Positions 8,026-16,368 of a stretch of DNA of 43,276 bases are shown piece after piece. Origin of the DNA: Candidatus Uhrbacteria bacterium (lineage in GTDB: Bacteria; Patescibacteriota; Patescibacteriia; SG8-24). The translations under genes were made by a program, and so were the position numbers. The stretch is taken from contig JACQSM010000090.1 of the NCBI GenBank assembly GCA_016205965.1, positions 1 to 43,276 on the forward strand, written 5' to 3'. The notes below the pieces were generated by a model. The model saw only the letters and a list, made by a program, of their open reading frames with translations, made no database searches and was not told where the DNA came from. The stretch's first letter is position 1. The number at the start of each line of letters is the position of its first letter.

Positions 8026-9453
8026 ATGCCCTCGCATGCCGATCAACAACTCTGGGAGCGCGAACAGGCCTTCATGAAGGAGGAGCGCAAGAAGAAGCCG
8101 GAGCTTTTTACGTTGGATCCGGCCAAGACCGGCGACCTGATGGAACGCATCGGCATCACCGGCCAGCCCAAGGGTCTGCCCGAGGGCTACATGCGTTTTT
8201 CGCCGCTCGACTTCCTGGTCGAGGAGATCGACGGCACGGGCAAGGTGGTCGAGATTTCGACGACGCCGGCCGACGGCATCCAGACCGATGCGTACACCGG
8301 CACGGTCTGGGGCGATCTGGTCAAGACGATGATTTCGACCTTGGACGGCGCCCAGCGCGTGGCCGATGCTTTGCGCGTCGGCATCGACAAGGTCCGCTAC
8401 GCCGGCATCAAGGACGCGGTCGCGGTCACGGCCCAGCGCATCAGCATCCGCGGAGTAAAAATCGATTCGGTGCGGTCGGCGAAAATTCCCAACGTTTTGT
8501 TGAAAAATCTGTTCGAGGGCAAGGGCGCCATGAACATCGGCGATCTCAAGGGTAACCGTTTCACCTTGTTCGTGCGTACCGGGCCGGATTTCGACGAGGA
8601 CATCGTCCGTTCGCACCTGGCGATTCTGGCCGACGAGGGCGTCATCAACTATTACGGCGAGCAGCGCTTCGGATCGCCGCGCTTTTTGGCCCATGTCTTC
8701 GGGCTGCACATGTTCCGGGGCGATTTCGAGGGTGCCGTCAAAGCGTACTTGTGCATGCCGAGCACTTTCGAGGTGCCCTACATCGCCGAAATACGCGCCC
8801 GGGCGACGGCCAAGTACGGCGACTGGCAGGCGATGCTCCGCGAGTTCGAGCGGCTGCCCTACACTTTCCGCTATGAGATCGTGATGCTGCGCGAACTGAT
8901 GTTGCCGCGCGGCGCCGACAAATGGGTCTCGACGCTCGAGGCGGTGTCGCAGCAGGCCGGACTGTGGGCCTACGCCTACGCGAGTTATCTGACCAACGTG
9001 CTGCTGTCCGACTTTGCGCTCCGCAAAGTCGCGCCGCCGGCCGAGGTGCCGCTGCTGTTGTCGCAAGACGCCGACGTAGCCCAGCTGTACTGGCAGTGGC
9101 TCGAGGCCGACGGGGCGACCGAGTACGCGACGCATCTGCAGCGGCTGCCGTTCATCATGTTCGGCAAGTCGCCGGCGATCACTTCCAAGGTGAAGGCGAC
9201 GGTGCTGGGATTCAAAGTCGTGCCCGACGGCGTGGCGGTTTCCTTCGAACTGCCCAAGGCCGCCTACGCCACGACAATTTTGCGCAATCTTTTTTCGATC
9301 CGGGGCGGGCTGCCGCTGCCGGCTTGGCTCAAGAAGACGGAGTACGACACCAAGGAATTGTTGGGTACCGGCTCACTGGCCGATGTCAGAAAGCTGTTCG
9401 CCAAGGAGATCGAGGAGGCCGTAAGACAAAAAGGCGCGGAGGCGGCAGAATAG
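8026..9453 (+). CDS. truD: tRNA pseudouridine synthase D
   Basis: 475 residues. TruD makes pseudouridine-13 in tRNAs. The catalytic aspartate motif is RYAGIKDAVAVTAQ (about residues 125-138), with the family motifs KGNRFTLFVR (about 176) and NYYGEQRFG (about 208-216). The region after about 240 is the family's inserted TRUD domain, here long. The gene starts 23 bases after the Clp-type ATPase and lacks a ribosome site, so it is probably the last gene of that unit. The N-terminal 50 residues are charged and not typical, which leaves some doubt about the exact start. Confidence 0.9.
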   Translation: MPSHADQQLWEREQAFMKEERKKKPELFTLDPAKTGDLMERIGITGQPKGLPEGYMRFSPLDFLVEEIDGTGKVVEISTTPADGIQTDAYTGTVWGDLVKTMISTLDGAQRVADALRVGIDKVRYAGIKDAVAVTAQRISIRGVKIDSVRSAKIPNVLLKNLFEGKGAMNIGDLKGNRFTLFVRTGPDFDEDIVRSHLAILADEGVINYYGEQRFGSPRFLAHVFGLHMFRGDFEGAVKAYLCMPSTFEVPYIAEIRARATAKYGDWQAMLREFERLPYTFRYEIVMLRELMLPRGADKWVSTLEAVSQQAGLWAYAYASYLTNVLLSDFALRKVAPPAEVPLLLSQDADVAQLYWQWLEADGATEYATHLQRLPFIMFGKSPAITSKVKATVLGFKVVPDGVAVSFELPKAAYATTILRNLFSIRGGLPLPAWLKKTEYDTKELLGTGSLADVRKLFAKEIEEAVRQKGAEAAE

Positions 9454-9507
9454 ATGATGGCGGTCGGAATAAAAAAGTCCGAGGTGCAAAACCTCGGGTG
9501 TTTGATG

Positions 9508-10188
9508 TCAGCTCCGCGCGGCGACCAGCTCCGGGTGGCGCAGAAACAGGGCACCGAGGGCGGAGAGCGTGAAGGAGTCGTAGAGCTTGTCCTCCTCCAG
9601 CAGGCTGCGGAGTTCGGCCAAGGTGAAGAAGCGGACGGCGGACAGCTTCTTCTCGTACGGGTCCGGCCGATCGGCGGGCTTCTTGGTCGGATCGATCCGG
9701 CCCCAGGTCATCCGGCCCAGGTGGACGCTGAAGGCGCGGTTGTCGCAGATCGGTCCCAAGTCCTCGATCGAGACCACCTGGGAGCCGCTTTCCTCTTGGG
9801 TCTCGCGGGCCGCGGTCTTGAGCGCCGACTCCTCGGCGTTCGAGAACCCGCCCAAGAGTTCCCAGGACTCGCGTCCGACTTCGGACCAATCGACTCGCGG
9901 ATACTCCTTGGCGAACTTCTCCTGGTCCCGGGTCTGCGGACGCCAGTTCTTCTGGAGCCCGATGCGGTTCCGGGCGTCGACGGGCAGGAACACGGCGCCG
10001 CCGCGTTCGATCCGGACGATCTGGTCGTAGAGCGGCTCATCCTTTTCGTTGACCCACATGACGCGGGCCACATGCGATCCCAACTTGGAGTTGCCGATGA
10101 GGTGACCATCGGCGCCGAGGTTCCACCCCGGGGTCTTGCCAGCCGCCAGCAACTTCTCTTCTTGAAACTCAATGACCTTGTTTGGCAT
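9508..10188 (-). CDS. Nudix hydrolase
   Basis: 226 residues. A perfect Nudix box is visible: G-x5-E-x7-R-E-x2-E-E-x-G in GFSNAEESALKTAARETQEE plus SG, at about residues 112-133; this binds metal and hydrolyses nucleoside diphosphate derivatives. The flanking strands (GGAVFLPVDARNR, LGRMTWGRIDP) fit a Nudix fold. The substrate cannot be read from the sequence. The start at 10188 (MPNKVIEF) is preferred; in-frame alternatives at 10215 (ATG) and 10233 (GTG) would add up to 15 residues, and none has a strong ribosome site. It is transcribed divergently from the gene at 10404. Confidence 0.85.
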   Translation of the reverse strand: MPNKVIEFQEEKLLAAGKTPGWNLGADGHLIGNSKLGSHVARVMWVNEKDEPLYDQIVRIERGGAVFLPVDARNRIGLQKNWRPQTRDQEKFAKEYPRVDWSEVGRESWELLGGFSNAEESALKTAARETQEESGSQVVSIEDLGPICDNRAFSVHLGRMTWGRIDPTKKPADRPDPYEKKLSAVRFFTLAELRSLLEEDKLYDSFTLSALGALFLRHPELVAARS

Positions 10189-10403
10189 CGCTTCGTCCGC
10201 GCGCCTAAGGCGCATCGGGACGGCGTCCGACACCTGTCAGACAGCCATTCGATTGGTTCCGGGCGCCAGCCCGGCCTTCCCCGCAGGGAGCCAAACTCGC
10301 GGCCAGCTTGGCATTTGCGCACCGGCGCGTCAAGGCTTGACGCGGCTCGGAAAAACCGCTACGCTGAAACGTTCTTGTTCATTCCACCTGAAAGGAGAAG
10401 TCC
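10189..10403. promoter_or_regulatory. Divergent intergenic region with two palindromes
   Basis: This 215-base gap holds a perfect palindrome CTGTC-A-GACAG (10234-10244) close to the Nudix gene and a perfect 9-bp inverted repeat CGCGTCAAG-G-CTTGACGCG (10326-10344). The second contains two TTGACG -35 boxes back to back; the plus-strand one has a good -10 box, the minus-strand one does not. No ORF or RNA gene is apparent in the rest. Confidence 0.5.
10337..10365 (+). promoter_or_regulatory. Promoter of the 10404 gene
   Basis: TTGACG (10337-10342), 17-base spacer, TACGCT (10360-10365), followed by a leader of about 30 bases ending in AAAGGAG. Confidence 0.7.
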
Positions 10404-11234
10404 ATGAGCAGCGGCTCGAAGCAGAAGGTGCTTGCCGTCGCAACGGACGAGCATACGACCAAAGACGGCCGGGAAGAGAGCCAGAAGCGACGGCTCGAGC
10501 GCATGAATGAGGTGTTGCGAGAGTATCGGCTGGCCGAACTGCGCCATACCGGAACCTGGCAGCGCGGGGAATTCGAACTCGTCGATATCGTCGAGGTCTG
10601 GGATAATCGTTTCTACGTCATCGTGCAATTCTCCTGCATCCGGCCGGACGGCAACCACGGCGCCTACTTCATGAAGTTCGCCCGCGACGGAGGCGGACGG
10701 CGCGGCGTGTTGACCTTGTGCCTCCTCTACGACGACGCTCGTGACGAGACCTTGCTCGCCTTCACCCGCCAGCACCGCCCGACCATGCTGGTGCGCGAGT
10801 CGTCCGCCTGGACGACGGAGGTGGCGCGATGCTGGAGCACGACCCAGCTGCAGCCGACCGTTCTTGACCGGCGCCTCCAAGGGGCGACGCCCGACGCGAA
10901 CGGCGCGGCGAGTCATCCGGTGAGCGCGCTGGGGACCGAACTGATGCCGCTCTTTGCCGAGGGCAAGACGGAGATCACGCAGTTCTCGATACTTAGCGCC
11001 GCTTGTCCGGAGGATACCGGCATGAGCGCCTGCCTCAATGATATCTGGCTCGTCGAGCTGGCAATCCGCGACCGCGCCTACGTCGATGCGGTGCGCGGCA
11101 ACGGCATCATCGGCATCCGTCTCTATCCCGTCGCCGACGTGGTGGCGCGGCGTAAGGAGCTCGGTCTCACCGACGACCATAGCTGCACCGCGCTGCTACA
11201 TTTGTGGGAGCATCTTAATTTCATTCGCATGTAA
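10404..11234 (+). CDS. Hypothetical protein, possibly a degenerate Nudix-like fold
   Basis: 276 residues; AAAGGAG lies before the ATG. No transmembrane segment or signal peptide. The central strands (YVIVQFSCI, ETLLAFTRQHRPTMLV) and the later ALGTELMPLFAEGKTEITQFSIL followed by DIWLVELAI resemble in order the strands of ADP-ribose pyrophosphatase-type Nudix proteins (the RQyRp and ...G...e stretches), but the E-x7-RE-x2-EE box is missing. The Nudix relation is therefore only a guess from pattern. Its divergent neighbour at 9508 is a genuine Nudix hydrolase, which makes a duplication or partnership conceivable. An intrinsic terminator follows immediately after the stop codon. Confidence 0.7.
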   Translation: MSSGSKQKVLAVATDEHTTKDGREESQKRRLERMNEVLREYRLAELRHTGTWQRGEFELVDIVEVWDNRFYVIVQFSCIRPDGNHGAYFMKFARDGGGRRGVLTLCLLYDDARDETLLAFTRQHRPTMLVRESSAWTTEVARCWSTTQLQPTVLDRRLQGATPDANGAASHPVSALGTELMPLFAEGKTEITQFSILSAACPEDTGMSACLNDIWLVELAIRDRAYVDAVRGNGIIGIRLYPVADVVARRKELGLTDDHSCTALLHLWEHLNFIRM

Positions 11235-11262
11235 CCCGTGATCTTCGATCGCGGGTTTTTTT
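11232..11262 (+). terminator. Terminator of the 10404 gene
   Basis: AACCCGTGATC-TTC-GATCGCGGGTT hairpin followed by a run of T; it begins within the stop codon. Confidence 0.85.
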
Positions 11263-11281
11263 AAAATACGGAAATCAAAAG

Positions 11282-11307
11282 AAAAAACCCTCCTTTTGAG
11301 GGGAGGG
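11282..11307 (-). terminator. Terminator of the beta-CASP nuclease gene
   Basis: On the minus strand CCCTCC and GGAGGG pair around a short loop, followed by TTTTTT; it lies just beyond the stop codon at 11316. Confidence 0.75.
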
Positions 11308-11315
11308 GGTAAAGC

Positions 11316-12782
11316 TTAGGCATCCAGGGTCAGCGGCCCGTCGTGGCTGCCGTGGAGCAGCGGGATGACTCCGCGGAGTTCGCCGGCCAACGACGCCAGC
11401 GATGCCTCGGAGCCGTGGGCCAGCACGGCGGCTTGCGGGCGAAGCTCCTGGAACCAGTCCAGGGTCTTGCCGCGGGACTCGTGGCCGCCGATCCTCATCT
11501 GCGCCACGTGGCACTTGACCGGGTAAGTCTCCTTGACCCAGCCGCCCTTGATCAGACGGCCCTTGTGGGTGCGGTCGCGCTTCAGGACATCGAAGGTGAC
11601 CTCGATCTCGTTTCCGGTCGCATCCCGTTCGCGGGCGGCGGCCAGGATCTTGGCCCCGTCCGTGTCCGGCGCGACGTAGCCGGAGAACAGGATCAGCGCG
11701 TCCGGATCGGACAGGAGGAACTTGCGCCACTGGGTGAACGGTCCGCCCGGACCGCCCATGCCGGCGGTGGTGACGATGGTGAAGTTGCCGTTCCTGGCGA
11801 TTTCGTAGCGGCTCTCACCGTCTTCGGCGCCGCCCATGTAGCGTTCCGACACCCTTTCGACCTCGGTGGCATCGATGGCTTCATCGCCGGGCCACCAATG
11901 ACCCTCGCCGGTCTCCATGATGTCGGTGTACAGCTCGGCCTTGCCGTCCAACAGGAGCCGGCCGAAATCGCCGATGCCGGCTTGCTGAAACATGTGGGCC
12001 ACGGCCGCGCTCCGATGCAGGGCGAAGGCGGGAACGGCCACCGATGAGCCACGGAGCAGGGCCTGCTTGGCCAGCTCGGTGCCGCGATCCCATTCGTCTC
12101 GGTAGACGCGCTTGTCGGAATCGGGGTCGGCGCCGTAGGTGCAATCCGTGCCGGCGAAGACGTCGGGCCGCCATTCGGGCGGCAGCGGCGGCGCGCCCTT
12201 GATGCCTGGCTGGTCATGGGTGCAGCGGTCGCCGGCATAGTGGATCTTGAGCTTGCCCACCTTGAGGGTGAACGAGCAGGCGCCCTGGATGTGGCCGGCC
12301 GGCCAGACGAGGGCGGGAATCCCGTGAAGGATCTCGACCTCGCCGGGCTTGCGGATGATCAGGGCTCGCCGGCTGATCTCGCCGTTCTCGAACAACACGC
12401 GCTGCTGGCCGGCCTTGTCCAGGCCGATGGCGTTGTCCTTGAGGACGTGCATGGCCACGGTGAACGACCCCTTGGTCATGACGACGCGGGCCTCGCGGCT
12501 CATGAACGGCAGCAGTTTGGTGACGGCGCCGAAGTGATCGGCGTGGACATGGGTGATCAGGACGGCGTCGATCTTTTTGCCGTCGTTGAACAGCGAGAAG
12601 TCCGGGTAGTGCAGCTTGCGCGGACCGCCCGGAAGGGGGATCTGCGTCAGACCGCAGTCGATGACGATGCGGTACTTGACCGCGCCGTTCTCGACGACGT
12701 CCATGACGCCGCATGAGGGTTCGATGCTGTCGGGCGAATTGCGCACGCCCAGACGATGGAGAACGACTTTGCTATTGGCCAC
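11316..12782 (-). CDS. Metallo-beta-lactamase/beta-CASP ribonuclease
   Basis: 488 residues. The zinc motif HVHADH (about 79-84) follows VLIT as in RNase J and CPSF73-type nucleases; the downstream ligands are WPAGHIQGACSF (about 160-171) and YAGDRCTHD (about 182-190). A beta-CASP cap is suggested by AVPAFALHRSAAVAHMF (about 248-264), and the C-terminus carries the RMMBL-like part with HVAQMRIGGHESR and AVLAHGSEA. Such enzymes cut or trim RNA. It lacks the extra C-terminal domain of RNase J (about 550 residues), so it is nearer the short YSH1/CPSF-like group; the exact substrate is open. AGGAGG precedes the ATG by about ten bases. Its promoter is divergent from the WecA-type gene. Confidence 0.85.
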   Translation of the reverse strand: MANSKVVLHRLGVRNSPDSIEPSCGVMDVVENGAVKYRIVIDCGLTQIPLPGGPRKLHYPDFSLFNDGKKIDAVLITHVHADHFGAVTKLLPFMSREARVVMTKGSFTVAMHVLKDNAIGLDKAGQQRVLFENGEISRRALIIRKPGEVEILHGIPALVWPAGHIQGACSFTLKVGKLKIHYAGDRCTHDQPGIKGAPPLPPEWRPDVFAGTDCTYGADPDSDKRVYRDEWDRGTELAKQALLRGSSVAVPAFALHRSAAVAHMFQQAGIGDFGRLLLDGKAELYTDIMETGEGHWWPGDEAIDATEVERVSERYMGGAEDGESRYEIARNGNFTIVTTAGMGGPGGPFTQWRKFLLSDPDALILFSGYVAPDTDGAKILAAARERDATGNEIEVTFDVLKRDRTHKGRLIKGGWVKETYPVKCHVAQMRIGGHESRGKTLDWFQELRPQAAVLAHGSEASLASLAGELRGVIPLLHGSHDGPLTLDA

Positions 12783-12863
12783 GGCGGCCTCCTGTGTACG
12801 GCCGTGCCCTTGAGGGCAGGGCGGGTTTGGTCAATGAACTTGTCCCGTTGAAGGGAACCGCAA

Positions 12864-12892
12864 AACATAGCAAAAAATAAGGCTAATGTCAA
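12864..12892 (-). promoter_or_regulatory. Promoter of the beta-CASP nuclease gene
   Basis: On the minus strand a consensus TTGACA (12887-12892) and TATGTT (12864-12869) with a 17-base spacer. Confidence 0.8.
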
Positions 12893-12925
12893 GGTAAGGC
12901 GAATATGTTACGGTTTCACTAGCCT

Positions 12926-14002
12926 ATGTCGTTTATTTTGGTTCCCCTGGCCGCATTCGCGGTCGCCGCCCTGGTGACGCCTCTGGTCGCTCGATTCGCC
13001 GTCCGCGCCGGCGTCGTTGACCGGCCGACTTCGCCGCGCAAGGTCCATACCAAGCCGGTGCCGCTCTTGGGCGGCTGGGCCCTCTGGCTCGGGTTGGCGG
13101 CGGCGATTGCGACCGCGATCCAGCTCGGCGCCATCCCCGGGCCGCACATCAAAGAAAAATTCCTGCTCGGCATTTTGCTGGCGACGCTGTTGTTGGTCGT
13201 CGGCGGTTCGCTCGATGATCGTTTCGACCTGCGCCCGGCCAAGCAGATCGTCTGGCCGGTCCTGGCCGCGCTGGTCATCATCATGAGCGGCATCGGCGTC
13301 ACGGCCGTCACCAACCCGTTCGGCGGCCTGCTCTACCTCGACCGCTGGCAATTCACCGCCGTCACCTTTGGCGGCATCCCGTACAAGATCACCGTCATCG
13401 CCGACCTCTTCACCCTGGCCTGGCTGCTCGGCATGACCTACACGACCAAATTTTTCGACGGTCTCGACGGCCTGGTTTCCGGCGTCACGGTCATCGGCGG
13501 CCTGGTGATCGCGGCGGTCAGCCTGACCAAAGACGTGGCCCAGCCCGACACCGCCTTTTTGGCGCTCGGTTTGGCCGGCGCCAGCCTCGGATTCTTGGTC
13601 TGGAATTTCCATCCGGCCAGGATTTTTCTCGGCGAAGGCGGATCGACCTTGGCCGGTTTCATGCTCGGCGTGCTCGCCATCGTCTCGGGCGGCAAGATCG
13701 CCACGACGCTCTTGGTGCTGGGCCTGCCGCTCTTCGACGCCGCCTTCGTCATCGTCCGGCGCCTGCTCGAGGGGAAGTCGCCGGCTTTGGCCGACCGTTC
13801 GCATCTGCACCATCGTCTGCTCGATCTCGGTTTCAGTCACCGTCAGGCGGTGCTCTTCATGTATGCGATCGCGGCCGCTTTCGGGGCCTCGACCTTGGTG
13901 TTGCGCGGCGCACAAAAAGTGGCCGCTCTCGGTTTTTTGTTGAGCATCTTGATCGCCATCGTGGCGGCCAGTTTGGCGGCGAAACGAAAGACATATGATT
14001 GA
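12926..14002 (+). CDS. WecA/TagO-type undecaprenyl-phosphate sugar-1-phosphate transferase
   Basis: 358 residues, about ten membrane helices. Family motifs in order: HTKPVPLLGGWALWLG (about 41-56), GGSLDDRFDLRPAKQ (about 92-106, the DD pair), KFFDGLDGL (about 173-181), NFHPARIFLGEGGSTLAGF (about 225-243), and the sugar-selecting LADRSHLHHRLLDLG (about 290-304), the H-x-HHR loop found in WecA rather than MraY. It starts lipid-linked glycan synthesis by moving a HexNAc-1-phosphate onto undecaprenyl phosphate. The usual FMGDxGS motif reads FLGEGGS here. No ribosome site. The DUF192 gene overlaps its end by 8 bases. Confidence 0.9.
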   Translation: MSFILVPLAAFAVAALVTPLVARFAVRAGVVDRPTSPRKVHTKPVPLLGGWALWLGLAAAIATAIQLGAIPGPHIKEKFLLGILLATLLLVVGGSLDDRFDLRPAKQIVWPVLAALVIIMSGIGVTAVTNPFGGLLYLDRWQFTAVTFGGIPYKITVIADLFTLAWLLGMTYTTKFFDGLDGLVSGVTVIGGLVIAAVSLTKDVAQPDTAFLALGLAGASLGFLVWNFHPARIFLGEGGSTLAGFMLGVLAIVSGGKIATTLLVLGLPLFDAAFVIVRRLLEGKSPALADRSHLHHRLLDLGFSHRQAVLFMYAIAAAFGASTLVLRGAQKVAALGFLLSILIAIVAASLAAKRKTYD

Positions 14003-14456
14003 TCGCCGAATCGCCGGATGGCTCATTGCGGCCATTCTGGCAGCCGTGGCCGCCGCTGCCTACGTCGCCGCGCCGCCAGGACGCGCCATGGAACGGGGCA
14101 GCCTCAAGATCGGCGGAATCGACATCAGCGTCGACATCGCTCGCAACGCCGTCGAACGCGAGCGGGGACTCTCCGGCCGGCCGTCCTTAGAAGACGGGCA
14201 GGGGATGCTGTTCGTCTTTCCCAAGCCCGGCCGATACGCTTTTTGGATGAAGGACATGCGTTTTCCGATCGATATCGTCTGGTTGCGCCGGGGCGTTATC
14301 GCGGCCATCGCCCATGATGTGCCGCCGCCGTCTCGGGGCCGGCAGCCCGAGACCAGGATGCCGGAGGTCGAGGTTGATGCCGTGTTGGAGGTGCCGGCTG
14401 GCTATGCCGCAGCCCATGGTTTCGGACCGGGTATGCCGGTGGAAATGCCGCTGTAG
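13995..14456 (+). CDS. DUF192 family secreted or membrane-anchored protein
   Basis: 153 residues. An N-terminal hydrophobic helix (about 7-27) is followed by the DUF192 domain: LKIGGIDISVDIARNAVERERGLSGRP, GMLFVFPKPGRYAFWMKDMRFPIDIVWL (about 74-101), then VLEVPAGYAAAHGFGPG. The family is a small beta-barrel of uncertain role, usually exported; here it would sit outside the cell, anchored by its N-terminal helix. The start overlaps the last codons of the transferase gene, indicating cotranscription. Confidence 0.88.
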   Translation: MIDRRIAGWLIAAILAAVAAAAYVAAPPGRAMERGSLKIGGIDISVDIARNAVERERGLSGRPSLEDGQGMLFVFPKPGRYAFWMKDMRFPIDIVWLRRGVIAAIAHDVPPPSRGRQPETRMPEVEVDAVLEVPAGYAAAHGFGPGMPVEMPL

Positions 14457-14465
14457 ATAAGCCTC

Positions 14466-14494
14466 TTGACGCGTTTTTGGCCATCGTTTACACT
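14466..14494 (+). promoter_or_regulatory. Promoter of rplU
   Basis: TTGACG (14466-14471), 17-base spacer, TACACT (14489-14494), leaving a leader of about 17 bases before the ATG at 14518. Confidence 0.8.
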
Positions 14495-14517
14495 GTGTCC
14501 ATTGCTTAAAGAGCACT

Positions 14518-14838
14518 ATGGCCCAGTTCGCAGTCATCCAAACCGGCGGCAAGCAATACCTGGTCAAGGCCGGGGACATGCTTCGCGTCGAAAAACTTGA
14601 GTCCCAGGCCGGAGACAGCCTGTCGTTCGAGGCGCTTCTGGTCGCCGACGAGGACGGCAAAGCCGTCAAAGTCGGAGCCCCCAAAGTCGCCGGCGCTTCC
14701 GTCGCCGCCAAGGTCGTCAGCCAGGGCCGCGCCAAAAAGGTCTCCATCATCAAGTTCAAGAACAAGATCCGCTACAAGCGAAAGAACGGCCATCGCCAGG
14801 ACTTCACCGAGGTGAAGATCGAAGCCGTCAAAGCCTAA
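14518..14838 (+). CDS. rplU: 50S ribosomal protein L21
   Basis: 106 residues. The N-terminus FAVIQTGGKQYLVKAGD is diagnostic for L21, as are VGAPKVAGASVAAKVV (about 52-67) and the basic end IRYKRKNGHRQDFTEVKI. The usual partner rpmA (L27) does not follow; the next gene is on the other strand. The gene has its own strong promoter and ends at a shared hairpin. Confidence 0.97.
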   Translation: MAQFAVIQTGGKQYLVKAGDMLRVEKLESQAGDSLSFEALLVADEDGKAVKVGAPKVAGASVAAKVVSQGRAKKVSIIKFKNKIRYKRKNGHRQDFTEVKIEAVKA

Positions 14839-14842
14839 AAAG

Positions 14843-14874
14843 AAAAAAAGCCGCTCCGAGAAATCGGGGCGGTT
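14843..14874 (-). terminator. Terminator of the 14881-15555 protease gene, also beyond rplU
   Basis: CCGCTCCGA and TCGGGGCGG form a 9-bp stem with one mismatch. On the minus strand it is followed by seven T; on the plus strand by only TTT, so it mainly serves the minus-strand gene. Confidence 0.75.
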
Positions 14875-14880
14875 TGCGTT

Positions 14881-15555
14881 TTATCTCACGGCACGCTGCG
14901 GCTCCCACCACGAGCCCATGATCGCTTGCGGGCGGCGCAGGCCGGCCGGGGCCAGGAGGAAGTTGCGGATGGCGTTCGATGGGATGGCATAGAGAGCGTC
15001 GGCGTCGCGGCTGTGGCAGCTGACGCGTTGGGCCATGCCGATCAGTCGGCCCTTGACGTTGAAGAGCGGACCGCCGCTGGTGCCGTATTCGGCGGCCATC
15101 GAGCTGGTGAACTCGGGAAGCAGTTCATGCCAGCTGAAAGCGGTGATCGGGCCGACGGCGAGCTTGGGGCCCGTAGCGTCGTTGCCGACGCGATACACCG
15201 TGTCGTGGAGCAGCAGGCGGTTGGAATCGGCGAGGCGTACCGGGCGCAGATCCTCCGGCGGATCGCGCAGCTTCAGAAGCGCCAGATCGGCGACCTTGTT
15301 GGCGTCGATCAGCTCGGCCGGATGGCTCGAAAGGACTTCGGGCGCCCAGCTCTTTTCCGGCAGGTGGAGCCGGCGCACCATGATGCTGGTTCCATTGGCG
15401 ATGACGTGCTGTGCGGTGACGACGTAACCGTTTTTCGCGGCAATGAAACCGGCGGCTTCCCAGGTTTTGCCCTCGGCGTCGGTAACGGCGACGTAGACGG
15501 CGCTCCCGACAATGCGTTGGAAGAGGCGGCGCTTGATTTCGTGGAATTGCTGCAA
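14881..15555 (-). CDS. Trypsin-like (DegP/HtrA-type fold) serine protease
   Basis: 224 residues. The catalytic triad is visible: His50 in VVTAQHV, Asp90 in VADLALL and Ser160 in YGTSGGPL. There is no PDZ domain and no signal peptide, so it is a cytoplasmic or short secretion-independent protease. The start is a TTG at 15555: AGGAGG lies five bases before it and no ATG is near. A second protease of this fold is encoded at 40119. Substrate unknown. Confidence 0.88.
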   Translation of the reverse strand: MQQFHEIKRRLFQRIVGSAVYVAVTDAEGKTWEAAGFIAAKNGYVVTAQHVIANGTSIMVRRLHLPEKSWAPEVLSSHPAELIDANKVADLALLKLRDPPEDLRPVRLADSNRLLLHDTVYRVGNDATGPKLAVGPITAFSWHELLPEFTSSMAAEYGTSGGPLFNVKGRLIGMAQRVSCHSRDADALYAIPSNAIRNFLLAPAGLRRPQAIMGSWWEPQRAVR

Positions 15556-15643
15556 GGCAGCCTCCTTTTGGCAAAGATCGTTCTTCGCTGACCATATCGC
15601 GCCCCGGGAGCCGAGGCAAGGCGGCGCATGCTATCATGGAACC

Positions 15644-15986
15644 ATGGCTCGGTCCTCATCGCATATTCCGCGCAATGTCCTGGTCGTCGGCGTCGTGGCG
15701 TTTTTCGCCGGCATCGCAAGAAGATCAGATTGCCGCGGCGGTTCTGGGTTTTCTTGCTGATCGCTTTCTTGGCCGCCGGCACTCGGGCCGGCGACGCCCT
15801 GATGCTGTTGCGAGCCCGCGATGTCGTCGTGCCGATCGCGGCCGTGCCGCTGCTCTATGCGCTCTTCCATCTGGTGTACGCGTCGTTGGCGTATCCCTTC
15901 GGCGCGTTTTCATTTCAGCCCTCGGCGCTCTAGTCGCCGCCGTACTGTACGGAGGATTGATGCGGCGGCTTCAGGTCAAATCTTGA
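15644..15986 (+). pseudogene. Remnant of an MFS transporter gene
   Basis: From the ATG at 15644 the frame reads IPRNVLVVGVVAFFAGIA, the start of an MFS permease, then is lost. In the next frame, from about 15720, KIRLPRRFWVFLLIAFL and DALMLLRARDV continue with VPLLYALFHLVYASLAYPFGA, a stretch normally found some 200 residues later in the same family; it ends at a TAG at 15931-15933. A third frame from about 15930 (GALVAAVLYGGLM) runs to 15986. The gene has thus lost a large internal part and its C-terminal half and carries frameshifts. A TATCAT -10 box at 15632-15637 still stands before it. Confidence 0.7.
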
Positions 15987-16046
15987 CGGAAGCCCGAAAA
16001 AATGAGAGGCTTGCGTGAAGCTTGACGGTCAAGGAGGCCGTCGCTC

Positions 16047-16310
16047 ATGATTAAGCTCTTTTCTCTCGAATCGCGCCTTTGGGCGGCGAACATCATCAAT
16101 GTGGTGGCGATGTTCACGGGTCTCTTGAAGGTGATTGAGGTGCATAGCGGCGCCTCGGTTTCCGTGCTGATGTACGGCATGTTCGCCTTCATCCAGATCA
16201 CGTTCGCCGAGATGGCCTGGAAGAACCGCTCGTACACCACGTTCGGCGGCATGATGATCTGTTTTTGCGTCTCGTTGACCATCATGGTGCTGGCATGTCT
16301 GTGGCCTTGA
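16047..16310 (+). CDS. Small membrane protein, three predicted helices
   Basis: 87 residues; AAGGAGG stands about 10 bases before the ATG. Hydrophobic segments lie at about 12-28, 36-54 and 66-85, with WKNRSYTTFGG between the last two. I do not recognise a family; the pattern is loosely like small PQ-loop or SMR-type proteins but there is no supporting motif. A TTGACG at 15983-15988 could be its -35 box but the -10 position is weak. Confidence 0.6.
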   Translation: MIKLFSLESRLWAANIINVVAMFTGLLKVIEVHSGASVSVLMYGMFAFIQITFAEMAWKNRSYTTFGGMMICFCVSLTIMVLACLWP

Positions 16311-16368
16311 TGGAGCAATCCCGCTGTGTCTTAACACCGGCCAAACTCTGGCCAACAAGGAGGCTGCC

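Noticed and set aside
10305..10333. Second, minus-strand promoter in the 19-base palindrome at 10326-10344 for the Nudix gene
   Set aside because: The -35 box is good but the hexamer 17 bases away (CAAGCT) is a poor -10 box.
12908..14035. 375-codon minus-strand frame over the WecA-type gene
   Set aside because: Gln/Asp/Arg-rich low-complexity translation, antisense to a well-motifed membrane enzyme.
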